64,000 bases of DNA from Lysinibacillus halotolerans (lineage in GTDB: Bacteria; Bacillota; Bacilli; Bacillales_A; Planococcaceae). The DNA lies in contig NZ_RHLQ01000015.1 of assembly GCF_003711845.1 (NCBI RefSeq), forward strand, positions 1 to 64,000, in the 5' to 3' direction. This document shows positions 9,277 to 17,459 of the stretch, one piece after another (position 1 is the stretch's first letter; each line of letters opens with the position of its first letter). Both the position numbers and the translations under genes were made by a program. The notes below the pieces were generated by a model. That model had not been told where the DNA came from and ran no database searches. It was given only the letters and a program-made list of their open reading frames with translations.

Positions 9277-9305
9277 TTTACTTTACAGTGAAATGATGTT
9301 ATAAT
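9277..9305 (+). promoter_or_regulatory. promoter of the structured RNA
   Basis: TATAAT at 9300-9305 with TTTACT (9277-9282) 17 bp upstream. It lies in a gene-free region and points at the RNA candidate that begins about 7 nt downstream. Confidence 0.5.
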
Positions 9306-9311
9306 GTCTAT

Positions 9312-9599
9312 ATGCTATTTTAGGGTAGCAGGTAAATAAATTTGGCGTTTCGCTAGAGTTTTTGAAGATACTTATTCACACTGGCGCAAGTATAGGCTTG
9401 CAAGGACGCGAAAGTAGGTAGGGTTTGCGTTGCTTAAGTTAGAAGGCGTTTAGTGGAATTTTACCGCGGTTAAGAACGATGCATGTTGTGCATCTATTTA
9501 TAAAATTCCCCTGATGATAGGGTTGAGATTTAATTTATTTATATGTTACCTTTGAATGCTAAAGGGGTGCCTGATAAATCAGGCACCCCTTGTCTAATT
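9312..9599 (+). ncRNA. candidate structured non-coding RNA, family not identified
   Basis: No ORF is supported on either strand here, yet the region has its own -10 box, an intrinsic terminator and paired ends. TAGCA-GGTAA (9326-9335) pairs with TTACC (9546-9550) and TGCTA (9557-9561), and ATAAATT (9336-9342) with AATTTAT (9532-9538), making a closing stem around some 190 nt. Inside are GCAAG/CTTGC (9386-9390/9397-9401), TTTCGC/GCGAAA (9348-9353/9408-9413), GGAATTTT/AAAATTCC (9455-9462/9502-9509) and GATGCA/TGCATC (9478-9483/9489-9494). I saw no tmRNA tag, SRP GGAAG loop, RNase P core or lysine/T-box core. A large regulatory RNA such as 6S or a raiA-motif-like RNA is possible; this is structural inference only. 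Confidence 0.6.
9563..9599 (+). terminator. terminator of the structured RNA
   Basis: Perfect 13-bp stem AGGGGTGCCTGAT/ATCAGGCACCCCT (9563-9575/9578-9590) followed by TTGTCTAATTTT. Confidence 0.85.
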
Positions 9600-9608
9600 T
9601 TCAGAATG

Positions 9609-9630
9609 AAAAAAGCTACTAAACAGTAGC
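9609..9630 (-). terminator. terminator of the 23-aa membrane peptide gene
   Basis: Read on the minus strand: GCTACT-gttt-AGTAGC followed by TTTTTT, about 17 nt after the stop of the small ORF at 9647. Confidence 0.8.
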
Positions 9631-9646
9631 TTAGGATTTACCTTTA

Positions 9647-9718
9647 TTAGTCGGTAAAGCACATTGAAGTTAAATAACCTAATAATACAAATAAGCCAAT
9701 TCCGATAGCAGCAGTCAT
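9647..9718 (-). CDS. 23-aa hydrophobic peptide
   Basis: ATG at 9718 is preceded by a strong AGGGAGG on the minus strand. The ORF encodes 23 residues: MTAAIGIGLFVLLGYLTSM, then CFTD and a stop. It is one short membrane helix and is followed directly by an intrinsic terminator, so a dedicated transcription unit is likely. The family is not recognised; it resembles the many short membrane peptides of Bacilli (sporulation or stress peptides, type I toxin-like), but no antisense RNA or partner is evident beyond the convergent structured RNA next door. Confidence 0.6.
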   Translation of the reverse strand: MTAAIGIGLFVLLGYLTSMCFTD

Positions 9719-9865
9719 TCAGTTGAACCTCCCTTGTGAAAAAAACAAGCTTTATTTACTTACTTATTGTACAATGAATTAGAAAAAGTTGAAACCTTTT
9801 AATGTGTAAAACGTATATATTAATAGAAGCTTTTTACAATATTGTGCGAAATTGAAGGTGATTCC

Positions 9866-10474
9866 ATGAAAAAATGGCTACAAAAAACGCTTGTTATAAC
9901 CGTAGCATTACTAACGTTTGGGTTGATAACGCCTAACCATGAGATATGGGATGCATTAGAAAATGGACACGGTAATAACGGTTCTTCAGATAGTACTATT
10001 CAAAGTAATGCCTCAAACGAACAAGTTACAACTGTTGTTGAAGATGGTTATGCTATTGAACAGTCTGAAGATAAACAAGATTTGGATTCCATCCTATTCG
10101 CAGCGAAAGAACAATCATACATAAAGTTTGGACCTAGAATCGCACCAGTTATTGGTCAAGAATTTGAAGAAAAAATTTTCCCGAAATTAGAAGAAGTCAT
10201 TACGATGACATTATCTAGTTTGGACGAAGACTCAATAAAATATTTAGCAATTACAGATCGACCAAGTGGCCAATATGGAGAAAAAATTTTCCATATTTCC
10301 GATGGGACAAGCGGTAAAGATTTAATCCGTTTCCATGTGCGAACTGAAAAACGCCCACAAGACGGTTATTACTACAATTTCCATTACCACACTTCAAAAG
10401 ATAAATTTGTTGCCCACCATTCATTAGGTGATATTTTTTATTCGAAAAATACTCCACCAAAATGGTTATCTTAA
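9866..10474 (+). CDS. ypjP: YpjP-like exported protein
   Basis: A 202-aa protein starting MKKWLQKTLVITVALLTFG, an N-terminal signal or membrane anchor, followed by a polar linker rich in N/S (residues 30-50) and the conserved YpjP domain with SYIKFGPRIAPVIGQEFE and RFHVRTEKRPQDGYYY. I chose ATG 9866 after GAAGGTG; the longer frame from 9842 adds residues before the signal. In B. subtilis ypjP lies beside thyB and dfrA, and thyA lies 3.5 kb downstream here, which supports the identity. Function unknown. Single gene with its own terminator. Confidence 0.8.
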   Translation: MKKWLQKTLVITVALLTFGLITPNHEIWDALENGHGNNGSSDSTIQSNASNEQVTTVVEDGYAIEQSEDKQDLDSILFAAKEQSYIKFGPRIAPVIGQEFEEKIFPKLEEVITMTLSSLDEDSIKYLAITDRPSGQYGEKIFHISDGTSGKDLIRFHVRTEKRPQDGYYYNFHYHTSKDKFVAHHSLGDIFYSKNTPPKWLS

Positions 10475-10505
10475 AACGCTGCCCATCATAGGCGGTGTTT
10501 TTTTA
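10475..10505 (+). terminator. terminator of ypjP
   Basis: AACGCTGCC/GGCGGTGTT stem (with G-T pairs) followed by seven Ts. Confidence 0.75.
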
Positions 10506-10694
10506 ATGAAAATTGCTACTTTGAAAAGTGACAAACGAGCAAATAATTAATGGGTGAAAGAGTAAAGACAAAACGAATAACTGTCGCATAAAATGAGTAA
10601 ATTACAAATAAATAAACTAATTTCACGCTTAAATAGTGAAAAATTTCTAATTACAAGGTAAAATAAGAATATTAAAACAATGAGGAGGATGCCG

Positions 10695-10886
10695 ATGATA
10701 ACCGGTCAGTTAGAGCGAGCGTTTCAATTAGCAGAGAAACATAAACTCGACGTAAGTACAATTTTGGAACTAAACAAAATTATTATGAAGGAGGTTAATT
10801 CAACTCCGAAAGTAGAAGATAAAATTCTTCAACAAATTATTCAAATTATTGAAAACAATAAACAGATTTTACGGGAGGCAACATAA
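10695..10886 (+). CDS. small helical protein, 63 aa
   Basis: AGGAGG at 10683-10688 favours the start at ATG 10695 (protein MITGQLERAFQLAEKHKL). It is charged and predicted all-helical, with no Cys, signal or TM. It has some resemblance in size and helix pattern to Spo0E-like phosphatases but lacks their SQELD motif, so I do not assign it. A possible 15-codon ORF follows immediately, then a terminator, making a short mono- or bicistronic unit. Confidence 0.55.
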   Translation: MITGQLERAFQLAEKHKLDVSTILELNKIIMKEVNSTPKVEDKILQQIIQIIENNKQILREAT

Positions 10887-10889
10887 CAA

Positions 10890-10937
10890 TTGGAAAAACA
10901 AATTGAATTGTATGATGATTTAGACACATTTGATTAA
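10890..10937 (+). CDS. possible 15-aa peptide
   Basis: TTG 10890 opens a 15-codon ORF (MEKQIELYDDLDTFD), 3 nt after the preceding stop, with GGGAGG about 11 nt upstream and the terminator stem starting right after its stop. It is acidic and could be chance; support is the ribosome site and the neat fit between stop and terminator. Confidence 0.25.
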   Translation: MEKQIELYDDLDTFD

Positions 10938-10979
10938 AGGCGCTGCTCAGCATAAGGAATAAGAGCAGCGCCTGTTTTT
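10938..10979 (+). terminator. terminator of the 10695-10937 unit
   Basis: AGGCGCTGCT/AGCAGCGCCT, a perfect 10-bp stem, followed by GTTTTT. Confidence 0.9.
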
Positions 10980-11050
10980 GTTTTATGCCTATTGGTTTAT
11001 TTATCCAAATCTAATATAATTACATAAAATTCACAATTGGGAGTTTAGTT

Positions 11051-11647
11051 TTGTACATATTTATTTTAAGACATGGTGAAACAGAAGCAGATCTACTCGA
11101 TGTTCATGAAGGACGAGCAGATTTTCAATTAACTAAAAAAGGTTACCTTCAAGCAAGTAAAATAGCGAAATACATTACAAATCATTATCAACCTGACGTC
11201 ATTATTTCTAGTCCGATGACGAGAACAAGACAAACAACTGAGCATATTTTAAGATATTGTGATACGTATGTTGAGTTTGATGAGAGACTGATGGAGTGGA
11301 ATAATGGTGTACTTGCTGGAATGAAACGAGCAGAAGTGATGGAGAAATTTCCGTTGCCACGAAACGGTCGCCCATTAACAGAAGCAATTGAAGAAGGTGA
11401 ATCAGAATTGGCTTTTCGCCATCGTGTTGAAGAAGTCATATTTGAGATGCTTGAAAAACATAAAGATTGCCATCGGATATTAATTGTAAGTCATGGTGGG
11501 ACTATTTCGCACATTATGAACATATTACTTAACCATTCTATAAATGAGCAGGTTATTTTTCCAACTTCAGATGTAGGACTTCATTGTATCGAAATTAAAA
11601 ATGAAAAGAAAATAGTCCATTTTGTAAATTCAACTTTAAATGACTGA
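11051..11647 (+). CDS. histidine phosphatase family protein
   Basis: A 198-aa protein of the phosphoglycerate-mutase-like superfamily. It has the catalytic FILRHGETEAD at residues 4-14, the SSPMTRTRQTTEHI arginine motif at about 54-67, and the second histidine in ILIVSHGGTISHIMN. Members dephosphorylate small phospho-metabolites; the exact substrate cannot be read from the sequence. The start is a TTG at 11051 after GGGAG. No neighbours are in tight operon spacing. Confidence 0.85.
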   Translation: MYIFILRHGETEADLLDVHEGRADFQLTKKGYLQASKIAKYITNHYQPDVIISSPMTRTRQTTEHILRYCDTYVEFDERLMEWNNGVLAGMKRAEVMEKFPLPRNGRPLTEAIEEGESELAFRHRVEEVIFEMLEKHKDCHRILIVSHGGTISHIMNILLNHSINEQVIFPTSDVGLHCIEIKNEKKIVHFVNSTLND

Positions 11648-11826
11648 TAATTCTGTATTTTGTTCGTTTTCACTGCTCAAATTGATTTTCAGAGAAAACA
11701 TTTAATAACAACTATCCGCCATTAGATTTAGAATTATTGAATTTGCTGCTTGTTGGTTTTCGGATGCAGCGCAAACAGTTATTAGTAGTGGTGGTTGTTC
11801 GTTTCAATTAGCTGTGAGGTGATTAG

Positions 11827-12024
11827 ATGAATAAAGTTTTGGCAATCTCGATTTTAGGAATGGGTTTAACTGGTGCCGTTTTAATTATATCGATCCCTTT
11901 GTTGTTCAAATCCCCAATAGGAAATATGTTGCAGATGGTTACTGGTTCTTCAACAATAGCTTTCGTTATTTTTGCTATCTTAGCTTTAATAGCTCGTCGG
12001 CGATTAGATGAAAAAAGTGAGTAA
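11827..12024 (+). CDS. small membrane protein, 65 aa
   Basis: ATG 11827 follows GTGAGGTG. There are two predicted membrane helices (about residues 5-27 and 38-56) separated by a short loop, and a basic/acidic tail RRRLDEKSE. Family not recognised. It is a single gene followed by a U-tailed hairpin at 12047. Confidence 0.6.
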   Translation: MNKVLAISILGMGLTGAVLIISIPLLFKSPIGNMLQMVTGSSTIAFVIFAILALIARRRLDEKSE

Positions 12025-12046
12025 TCTATTTGTTTGTATTATGGGA

Positions 12047-12074
12047 TAGACAAAAATTTGTCTACTCCTTTTTT
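12047..12074 (+). terminator. terminator of the 65-aa membrane protein gene
   Basis: TAGACAAA/TTTGTCTA stem (12047-12054/12057-12064) followed by CTCCTTTTTTT. Confidence 0.6.
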
Positions 12075-12731
12075 ACGTAGAATGAATTTGAATATGGCGA
12101 TAGTCAGTGGAAAGTAGCTGTGCGGACCGAAGAGTGGATAAGAGCTAGTCTCTATTGACTACCTTACAGCACCCGCTTCCTTTTGGGCAATAAACAAATT
12201 ATTCCTTATCTAGGTTAGCACTTGATACTTAAGAATCGTTTAAAACCCTGTTCTTTAACAAGAAGTCTTCCTCTAAAATTGTAAATGTTCTTGTTATGAA
12301 ATTCACTTTTACAAGTTCCTTTAAAAATATCTGCAAACTTCATTATTAATGTTTATTCTATTCCCATCAATATTTAAAAGGGAATAGTGGCAAGGTACAA
12401 TGTTTTGAAATAGATAAAATGATTGCCTAACCCAGTTAGTACTTTAATGGTAATAAGTAAAATGATGAATATCACAAATTTTTCATTAAGTCTATTTGCT
12501 AATTTCTTTCCCTCTATAGGAGTCTTTAGTTGTGCTTAGAAAAATTATCATTGGTCTATTTTTCATATTTTATACATATGTTTAATTAAGAAAAAAGAAT
12601 AGAAATGAAATTAACTTTCTAAAGGAAATGGAAGGCGTTTGAAGGCAACAGTTGTCAGTAAAATGGTTGGTGCTAATATAGAGGATAATACATTTTTAGT
12701 ATGGATAACTAGAAATGAAGAGGGTGAAGAG
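12075..12731. other. 657-bp gene-free stretch with possible pseudoknot
   Basis: I see no supported ORF. TAGTCA (12101-12106) can pair with TGACTA (12156-12161), while GCTGT (12117-12121) can pair with ACAGC (12166-12170), an H-type pseudoknot pattern; an AGAG/CTCT hairpin lies between. The remainder is plain AT-rich sequence and presumably contains the promoter of the diguanylate cyclase. A start further upstream (TTG 12639, after AAAGGAAATGGAAGG) would extend the GGDEF protein by 31 residues. Confidence 0.3.
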
Positions 12732-13925
12732 ATGATGAATAGTGAATATGAAACTAAAGATTTAGAAGTTGAAATATTAAAACATAACATTCGGAAAATG
12801 AAGGTTATGAATCAGATTTTTACTATTGTCATTGTGATAATCATGCTCGTCATCAATTTTTTATCCTTATTTCCTTCTTTACAATTTCCTCAAAATGCAG
12901 GTAGTCATTTGGGGTATATCCTATTACTTGTTTTTCATTTAGTCATTTATTCTATATTTCGATACCGTAAAATACATTTAACTCCATTGAATAATAAAAA
13001 AATGGCGTTTTTTATTAACTTCTATGTTACGTTTTCATTATCTTTAGCAGCACTCGTTTCGATAAAAGATTTAACTCTATATAATCCTTTTCTTATTTAT
13101 ACATTTATTTTATTTACTTGTAGCTCCTTTTTAATTTTAAAAGCGAAACAATTTCTACTTCCGCTAATCATTTCAAGTTTTATTTTACTTATAGGCCTAT
13201 ATAGTGAGCATGGTGAGTTCTCTGTTTCTTATTTACAATGGGTTTATATCGCCATTCTGCTTCCGACTGCCTTTTTACTTTCCCGTTCTCATTATGTATC
13301 CTTTGAGAAAAACTTTTATCGTCAATTGGAAATGTTAAAAGAAAGAAATCATACTCGAAGTTTAACCGAGAAGTTGAAAGAAGCAAATGATCAGCTAGAA
13401 TTACAAACTTTACTTGATCCACTTACGAATTTATATAATCGAAGGGCTTATAATGAATATTTGGAAAAGTTGCAATTACAAACGTTACAATCACCGATTT
13501 TACTTTCAGTCGTGATGATTGATGTCGATTGTTTTAAATTGTACAACGATACATATGGTCATATGGAAGGTGACAATGTATTAATTCAAATCGGAATATT
13601 ATTAAAAGAGCTATCCGAACAATGGAATTGTTTTACTACACGATGGGGTGGGGAAGAGTTTATATTATTATTAACGGACGTTTCAGAGCAACAGGTAGAC
13701 AATATTTGTCAAAAAATACAAGATGGAGTTTCAAATTTAAATATTCATCACCGTTCATCTACGATTTCTTCGACAGTAACGGTAAGTATAGGTGCTTGTA
13801 CAAAGAGAATTTATAAAAAAGAGGAAATCACTCATTGTATAAACGAAGCAGATGCTGCCCTCTACTATATTAAACAACATGGTCGGAATAACTATGAACA
13901 TCGTTCTCTTATACATGTACCATAA
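12732..13925 (+). CDS. membrane-bound diguanylate cyclase (GGDEF)
   Basis: Makes cyclic di-GMP from two GTP. It has an N-terminal membrane region with about six helices (residues 25-195), a coiled-coil linker (about 200-240), then a GGDEF domain starting LLDPLTNLYNRRAYNEYL, with the D-x-D metal region MIDVDCFKLYNDTYGH and the active-site signature RWGGEEFILLL. The GGEEF form is catalytically competent. I prefer ATG 12732, which follows AGGGTGAAGAG. No RxxD inhibitory site is obvious five residues before GGEEF (LSEQWNCFTTRWGGEEF), suggesting weak product inhibition. Transcribed alone; no dedicated receptor nearby. Confidence 0.88.
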   Translation: MMNSEYETKDLEVEILKHNIRKMKVMNQIFTIVIVIIMLVINFLSLFPSLQFPQNAGSHLGYILLLVFHLVIYSIFRYRKIHLTPLNNKKMAFFINFYVTFSLSLAALVSIKDLTLYNPFLIYTFILFTCSSFLILKAKQFLLPLIISSFILLIGLYSEHGEFSVSYLQWVYIAILLPTAFLLSRSHYVSFEKNFYRQLEMLKERNHTRSLTEKLKEANDQLELQTLLDPLTNLYNRRAYNEYLEKLQLQTLQSPILLSVVMIDVDCFKLYNDTYGHMEGDNVLIQIGILLKELSEQWNCFTTRWGGEEFILLLTDVSEQQVDNICQKIQDGVSNLNIHHRSSTISSTVTVSIGACTKRIYKKEEITHCINEADAALYYIKQHGRNNYEHRSLIHVP

Positions 13926-14009
13926 ATCTATGAAAGTATTTACCCTCATATTTTTAAAGGCCACATTATCTGTTATAATGAAAAAATTAGAGCAAGGAGT
14001 GTGGTAGAA

Positions 14010-14966
14010 ATGGAACATCCAGATACTACTTATTTAAATTTATTACAACATATTTTAGACAACGGTGTAACAAAGGAAGACAGAACAGGGACCGGCACAA
14101 TGAGTGTATTTGGGCATCAAATGCGGTTTGATTTATCGAAGGGGTTTCCGTTATTAACGACAAAACGGGTGCCTTTTAAGCTAGTTGCAAGTGAATTGTT
14201 ATGGTTTATAAAAGGAGATACAAACATTCGTTATTTATTACAAAATAAAAATCATATTTGGGACGAATGGGCTTTTAAAAAATGGGTAGAATCAGAGGAT
14301 TATCAAGGTCCAGATATGACAAACTTTGGTTTGAGAGCAGCAAAGGATACCGAGTTTGCTAAAGTTTTAGAGGAACAGATGTCTATTTTTAACAATAAAG
14401 TTTTAGAAGACGATGTATTTGCCGAAAAGTATGGGGAATTAGGGCCTGTTTACGGTAAACAGTGGCGTTCATGGCCAACTTCAAACGGTGAGACGATCGA
14501 TCAGTTGAAAAAAGTCATCGACCAAATTAAAAATAATCCTGATTCAAGAAGACTAATCGTAACTGCCTGGAATCCTTCTGAAGTCGATGATATGGCATTA
14601 CCGCCTTGTCACGCTTTTTTCCAATTTTATGTGGCAAATGGTAAGCTTTCGTGCCAGTTATATCAACGAAGCGCTGATGTATTTTTAGGTGTTCCGTTTA
14701 ACATTGCATCGTATGCATTGTTAACCCATCTCATCGCCCACGAATGTGGACTGGAAGTAGGAGAATTTGTTCATAGTTTAGGGGATACGCATATTTATTT
14801 AAACCATTTGGAACAAGTAAAGGAACAGCTACAAAGAGAACCGAAAGAGTTGCCGACGTTGAACATTAATAAAAATAAAACATCGATTTTTGATATGGAA
14901 TTAGAAGATATAACAATTGAAAATTACAATCCACATCCAACAATTAAAGCACCGATTGCGGTGTGA
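14010..14966 (+). CDS. thyA: thymidylate synthase
   Basis: Methylates dUMP to dTMP using methylene-tetrahydrofolate. Conserved segments: [13 protein letters not shown] near the N-terminus, the catalytic cysteine in [14 protein letters not shown], and the dUMP-binding [18 protein letters not shown]. The length of 318 aa, with an extra segment at about residues 85-135, matches the long form seen in many Firmicutes. ATG 14010 lies 10 nt after AAGGAG. The usual partner dfrA is 5.3 kb away instead of adjacent. Confidence 0.97.
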   Translation: MEHPDTTYLNLLQHILDNGVTKEDRTGTGTMSVFGHQMRFDLSKGFPLLTTKRVPFKLVASELLWFIKGDTNIRYLLQNKNHIWDEWAFKKWVESEDYQGPDMTNFGLRAAKDTEFAKVLEEQMSIFNNKVLEDDVFAEKYGELGPVYGKQWRSWPTSNGETIDQLKKVIDQIKNNPDSRRLIVTAWNPSEVDDMALPPCHAFFQFYVANGKLSCQLYQRSADVFLGVPFNIASYALLTHLIAHECGLEVGEFVHSLGDTHIYLNHLEQVKEQLQREPKELPTLNINKNKTSIFDMELEDITIENYNPHPTIKAPIAV

Positions 14967-14972
14967 AAAACG

Positions 14973-15015
14973 AAGCACACTGCTATTTATTAAACAATAA
15001 CAGTGTGCTTATTTG
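14973..15015. terminator. bidirectional terminator between thyA and the ABC-F gene
   Basis: AAGCACACTG/CAGTGTGCTT stem with T-rich flanks on both sides, between two convergent genes. Confidence 0.75.
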
Positions 15016-16824
15016 TTATTCACTAATCCAAAGGGTTAATAGTTCATCCAATCGATGTTCTAATTTTTCTAATTCCTTTTGATAGGTGATATTATTTGTT
15101 TGAGTAAATTGCTGTTTTTTCTTTTCTATTTTTTGTTCCAGCTGTTCAATTTGTTGTTCAATTGAAATAGTCTTTTCTTGTTTTTCTTCAGATGGACGAT
15201 CAACTTTTTGAACGGTTGTACGCTCACTATGCTTTTGACGAGCCCAACTATAGTTTCCTTCGTATAAAAACAGTTGTTGAGCTTCTAACCAGGCGATTCG
15301 ATGGAACAGCTGATTGATAAAATACCGGTCGTGGGAAACTGCGACAACGGTCCCTTCAAACTGTTGAATCGTTTCCTCTAATACTTCCCGGGATTCGATA
15401 TCCAAATGATTCGTTGGTTCATCTAATATTAGCAAATTAATGTCTTGTTGCATTAATTGGGCTAAACGAAGCCGCATTTTCTCGCCTCCGCTTAAGTTCT
15501 TTACCTTTTTAAATACATCATAGCCATAAAATAAAAACTTGGCTAAAATATGTCGGGCATCGCCTTCGTTCATAGATATATTCTCTCGAAACACATCAAT
15601 TAATCGGGCGTTTACATCGTTATATAAAAACTGTTGGGAAAGGTAACCTATTTTCACATTACTGCCGATTCGACATTTCCCTTCATCTTGAATAACATCA
15701 CCAGTAATCATTTTTAATAATGTAGATTTACCAGTGCCATTGGAACCTACAATTGCAAAACGATCTTGCCAATTGAGTTGGAATGAAACATTTTGAAATA
15801 GCAATTTATCAAAGGTTTTACTAACGTTTTCGAATAGAACGACATCTTTTCCGCTACGATCATTTACTTGTAACTTAAGCTGCATTTTTTTCCCAATCGA
15901 AGGTTTTTTCACTAGCTCAATCCTCGCCAACGCCTTTTCCATACTTTTTGCTCGTCGATGGAGGGAAGCGTTTGGGGGATTCGCTTCATTTGCCCACTGT
16001 TTGAGCCTTTTAATGGTTTCTTTCATCTTCGTAATTTTCTTTTGTTGTTCTTCGTATTGTGTAAACTCGCTTAATATACGTGCTTCCCGTTCTTTTATAA
16101 AGGCATCATAATTTCCTATATAAGGGTAGGCAACTCCATTATCAATTTCAATTACTTTCGTGACGACTTCATTCATAAATTGTCGATCATGGCTAACAAC
16201 AATTAACGTTCCTGAATAATGACTCAAGTAACTTTCTAACCATTCGATCGCTTCCATGTCTAAATGGTTCGTTGGTTCATCTAAAAGTAAAATGTCAGGA
16301 TTTGTTAATAAAATTTGTCCGAGCATTACTTTTGTTTTTTCGCCACCACTTAGTAAATGGAATGGTGTATTAAGTAGGGTTTTAATGGAAAGACCATTTG
16401 CAATCATTTGAATTTGAGCATCCATTTCATAACCGCCTTGGGCGATAAATTGTTCCTGTATTTCACCGTATTGTTTTAATAACTTTTGTAAATTGTTACT
16501 ATTTCCCATTTGTCCTTCTAATTGTTCCATTTGATGTTGCATATGAAGTAAAGGGGAAAAGGCTTCTTTCAATACGTCATAAACGAAACTATTTTCATAG
16601 GGTGGTATTTGATGTAAATAACCAATTGTTGCCCCTTTCTTTTTAATGATTCGTCCTGCGTCAGGGGTTTCTATATTTGCGAGCATTTTTAAAATCGTTG
16701 TTTTACCACAACCGTTTCGTCCAACAATAGCTACTCGTTCTCGTTCATGAATATCAATCGTTAAATTTTCAAAAATAATTGATCCACCGTAAATTTTTGT
16801 TATGTTTTCCGCTTTTATCGACAC
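15016..16824 (-). CDS. ABC-F family ATPase with attenuator-like leader
   Basis: Two fused ABC ATPase domains and no membrane segment: Walker A motifs GRNGCGKTT and GSNGTGKST, signatures LSGGEK (twice), and Walker [12 protein letters not shown] / [11 protein letters not shown]. The linker is charged (KMKETIKRLKQW), followed by a C-terminal coiled coil (last 70 residues). ABC-F proteins bind the ribosomal E site and either aid translation or protect against antibiotics. I place the start at GTG 16824 (after GGAGGAA, protein MSIKAENITKIYGG, 602 aa), because a longer start at 16884 would lie inside a terminator stem. A 44-codon ORF and that terminator precede it, which is typical of drug-inducible ABC-F genes. 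Which drug, if any, cannot be told. Confidence 0.88.
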   Translation of the reverse strand: MSIKAENITKIYGGSIIFENLTIDIHERERVAIVGRNGCGKTTILKMLANIETPDAGRIIKKKGATIGYLHQIPPYENSFVYDVLKEAFSPLLHMQHQMEQLEGQMGNSNNLQKLLKQYGEIQEQFIAQGGYEMDAQIQMIANGLSIKTLLNTPFHLLSGGEKTKVMLGQILLTNPDILLLDEPTNHLDMEAIEWLESYLSHYSGTLIVVSHDRQFMNEVVTKVIEIDNGVAYPYIGNYDAFIKEREARILSEFTQYEEQQKKITKMKETIKRLKQWANEANPPNASLHRRAKSMEKALARIELVKKPSIGKKMQLKLQVNDRSGKDVVLFENVSKTFDKLLFQNVSFQLNWQDRFAIVGSNGTGKSTLLKMITGDVIQDEGKCRIGSNVKIGYLSQQFLYNDVNARLIDVFRENISMNEGDARHILAKFLFYGYDVFKKVKNLSGGEKMRLRLAQLMQQDINLLILDEPTNHLDIESREVLEETIQQFEGTVVAVSHDRYFINQLFHRIAWLEAQQLFLYEGNYSWARQKHSERTTVQKVDRPSEEKQEKTISIEQQIEQLEQKIEKKKQQFTQTNNITYQKELEKLEHRLDELLTLWISE

Positions 16825-16860
16825 TGTGATTTCCTCCATTTTATACACAGTGAAGCCAAA

Positions 16861-16891
16861 CAAAAAAGACTGCTCGATTAACAAGCAGTCT
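16861..16891 (-). terminator. intrinsic terminator/attenuator between leader ORF and ABC-F gene
   Basis: Minus-strand reading: AGACTGCT-tgttaatcg-AGCAGTCT followed by TTTTTTG. It lies 28 nt after the leader ORF stop and 37 nt before the ABC-F start. Confidence 0.85.
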
Positions 16892-16918
16892 CTTCCTAAT
16901 TGTGAAAAGAATGGCTAA

Positions 16919-17053
16919 TCAGCTGTGTTTTCGATTTATTTCATTAAAAAAGGGCAGACTAATCCCGTTAATGGCAAAATCGAAAGTAATGACACGTGCA
17001 AAATAGTGGTAACAATTCATTTCCACACATGTCGTCACAGCTAATTGATTCAT
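16919..17053 (-). CDS. 44-aa leader peptide upstream of ABC-F gene
   Basis: ATG 17053 follows GGAGGTG and lies about 25 nt downstream of the promoter's expected start. The peptide begins MNQLAVTTCVEMNCYHYF and ends INRKHS. It is neither secreted nor clearly membrane-bound. Its position (consensus promoter, short ORF, terminator, ABC-F gene) suggests that ribosome stalling during its translation prevents the terminator from forming. The role is inferred from layout; an independent small protein is the alternative. Confidence 0.65.
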   Translation of the reverse strand: MNQLAVTTCVEMNCYHYFARVITFDFAINGISLPFFNEINRKHS

Positions 17054-17085
17054 TCTCTTCACCTCCGTTCAAGTTAATTACATAT

Positions 17086-17114
17086 AGTATATTCACTATT
17101 GGAAAATATGTCAA
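17086..17114 (-). promoter_or_regulatory. consensus promoter for leader ORF and ABC-F gene
   Basis: Minus strand: TTGACA (17114-17109), a 17-bp spacer and TATACT (17091-17086). Confidence 0.8.
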
Positions 17115-17162
17115 TTCCCTTACTATTTTGAAAAATTATCAACTAGTGAACAATCATCTAGT

Positions 17163-17197
17163 AAATCACCTTTGATGATCAAGAGGTGATTTTTTTT
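17163..17197 (+). terminator. orphan terminator hairpin
   Basis: AAATCACCT-ttgatgatcaag-AGGTGATTT followed by TTTTTTT on the plus strand. No plus-strand gene ends upstream of it within 2 kb, so it may close a short unannotated transcript or act on read-through from thyA. Confidence 0.6.
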
Positions 17198-17266
17198 ATC
17201 GGCTATCTATGTTATTATCAAAATACGTATTGTAATCATTTATGCCTTATTTAAGGGAGCTGCAAT

Positions 17267-17350
17267 ATGAAAATAATTGTTCTAAATGGAAGACTTTTTG
17301 AGAAACTGAAAGGTTTTTTGAACGAATTCATAGAACAAATAGAAAAATAA
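17267..17350 (+). CDS. possible 27-aa amphipathic peptide
   Basis: ATG 17267 follows AAGGGAG with about 7 nt spacing. The product MKIIVLNGRLFEKLKGFLNE (20 residues) continues FIEQIEK. It would form an amphipathic helix, a pattern shared with short phenol-soluble-modulin-like or regulatory peptides, but its size makes chance plausible. It is followed 110 bp later by the next ORF. Confidence 0.35.
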   Translation: MKIIVLNGRLFEKLKGFLNEFIEQIEK

Positions 17351-17459
17351 AATATGAAGTTATTGTTTAAGTGTAAGATGATAATAGAATATACTTTTAA
17401 AGTTATGTTTTAACGAAACATCTCCTAAACGTTAACTAAAGATTTATTGGAGGATTACG

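Noticed and set aside
9312-9599. tmRNA, RNase P RNA, SRP RNA or c-di-GMP riboswitch
   Set aside because: None of their core motifs could be matched by eye; the region is kept only as an unidentified structured RNA.
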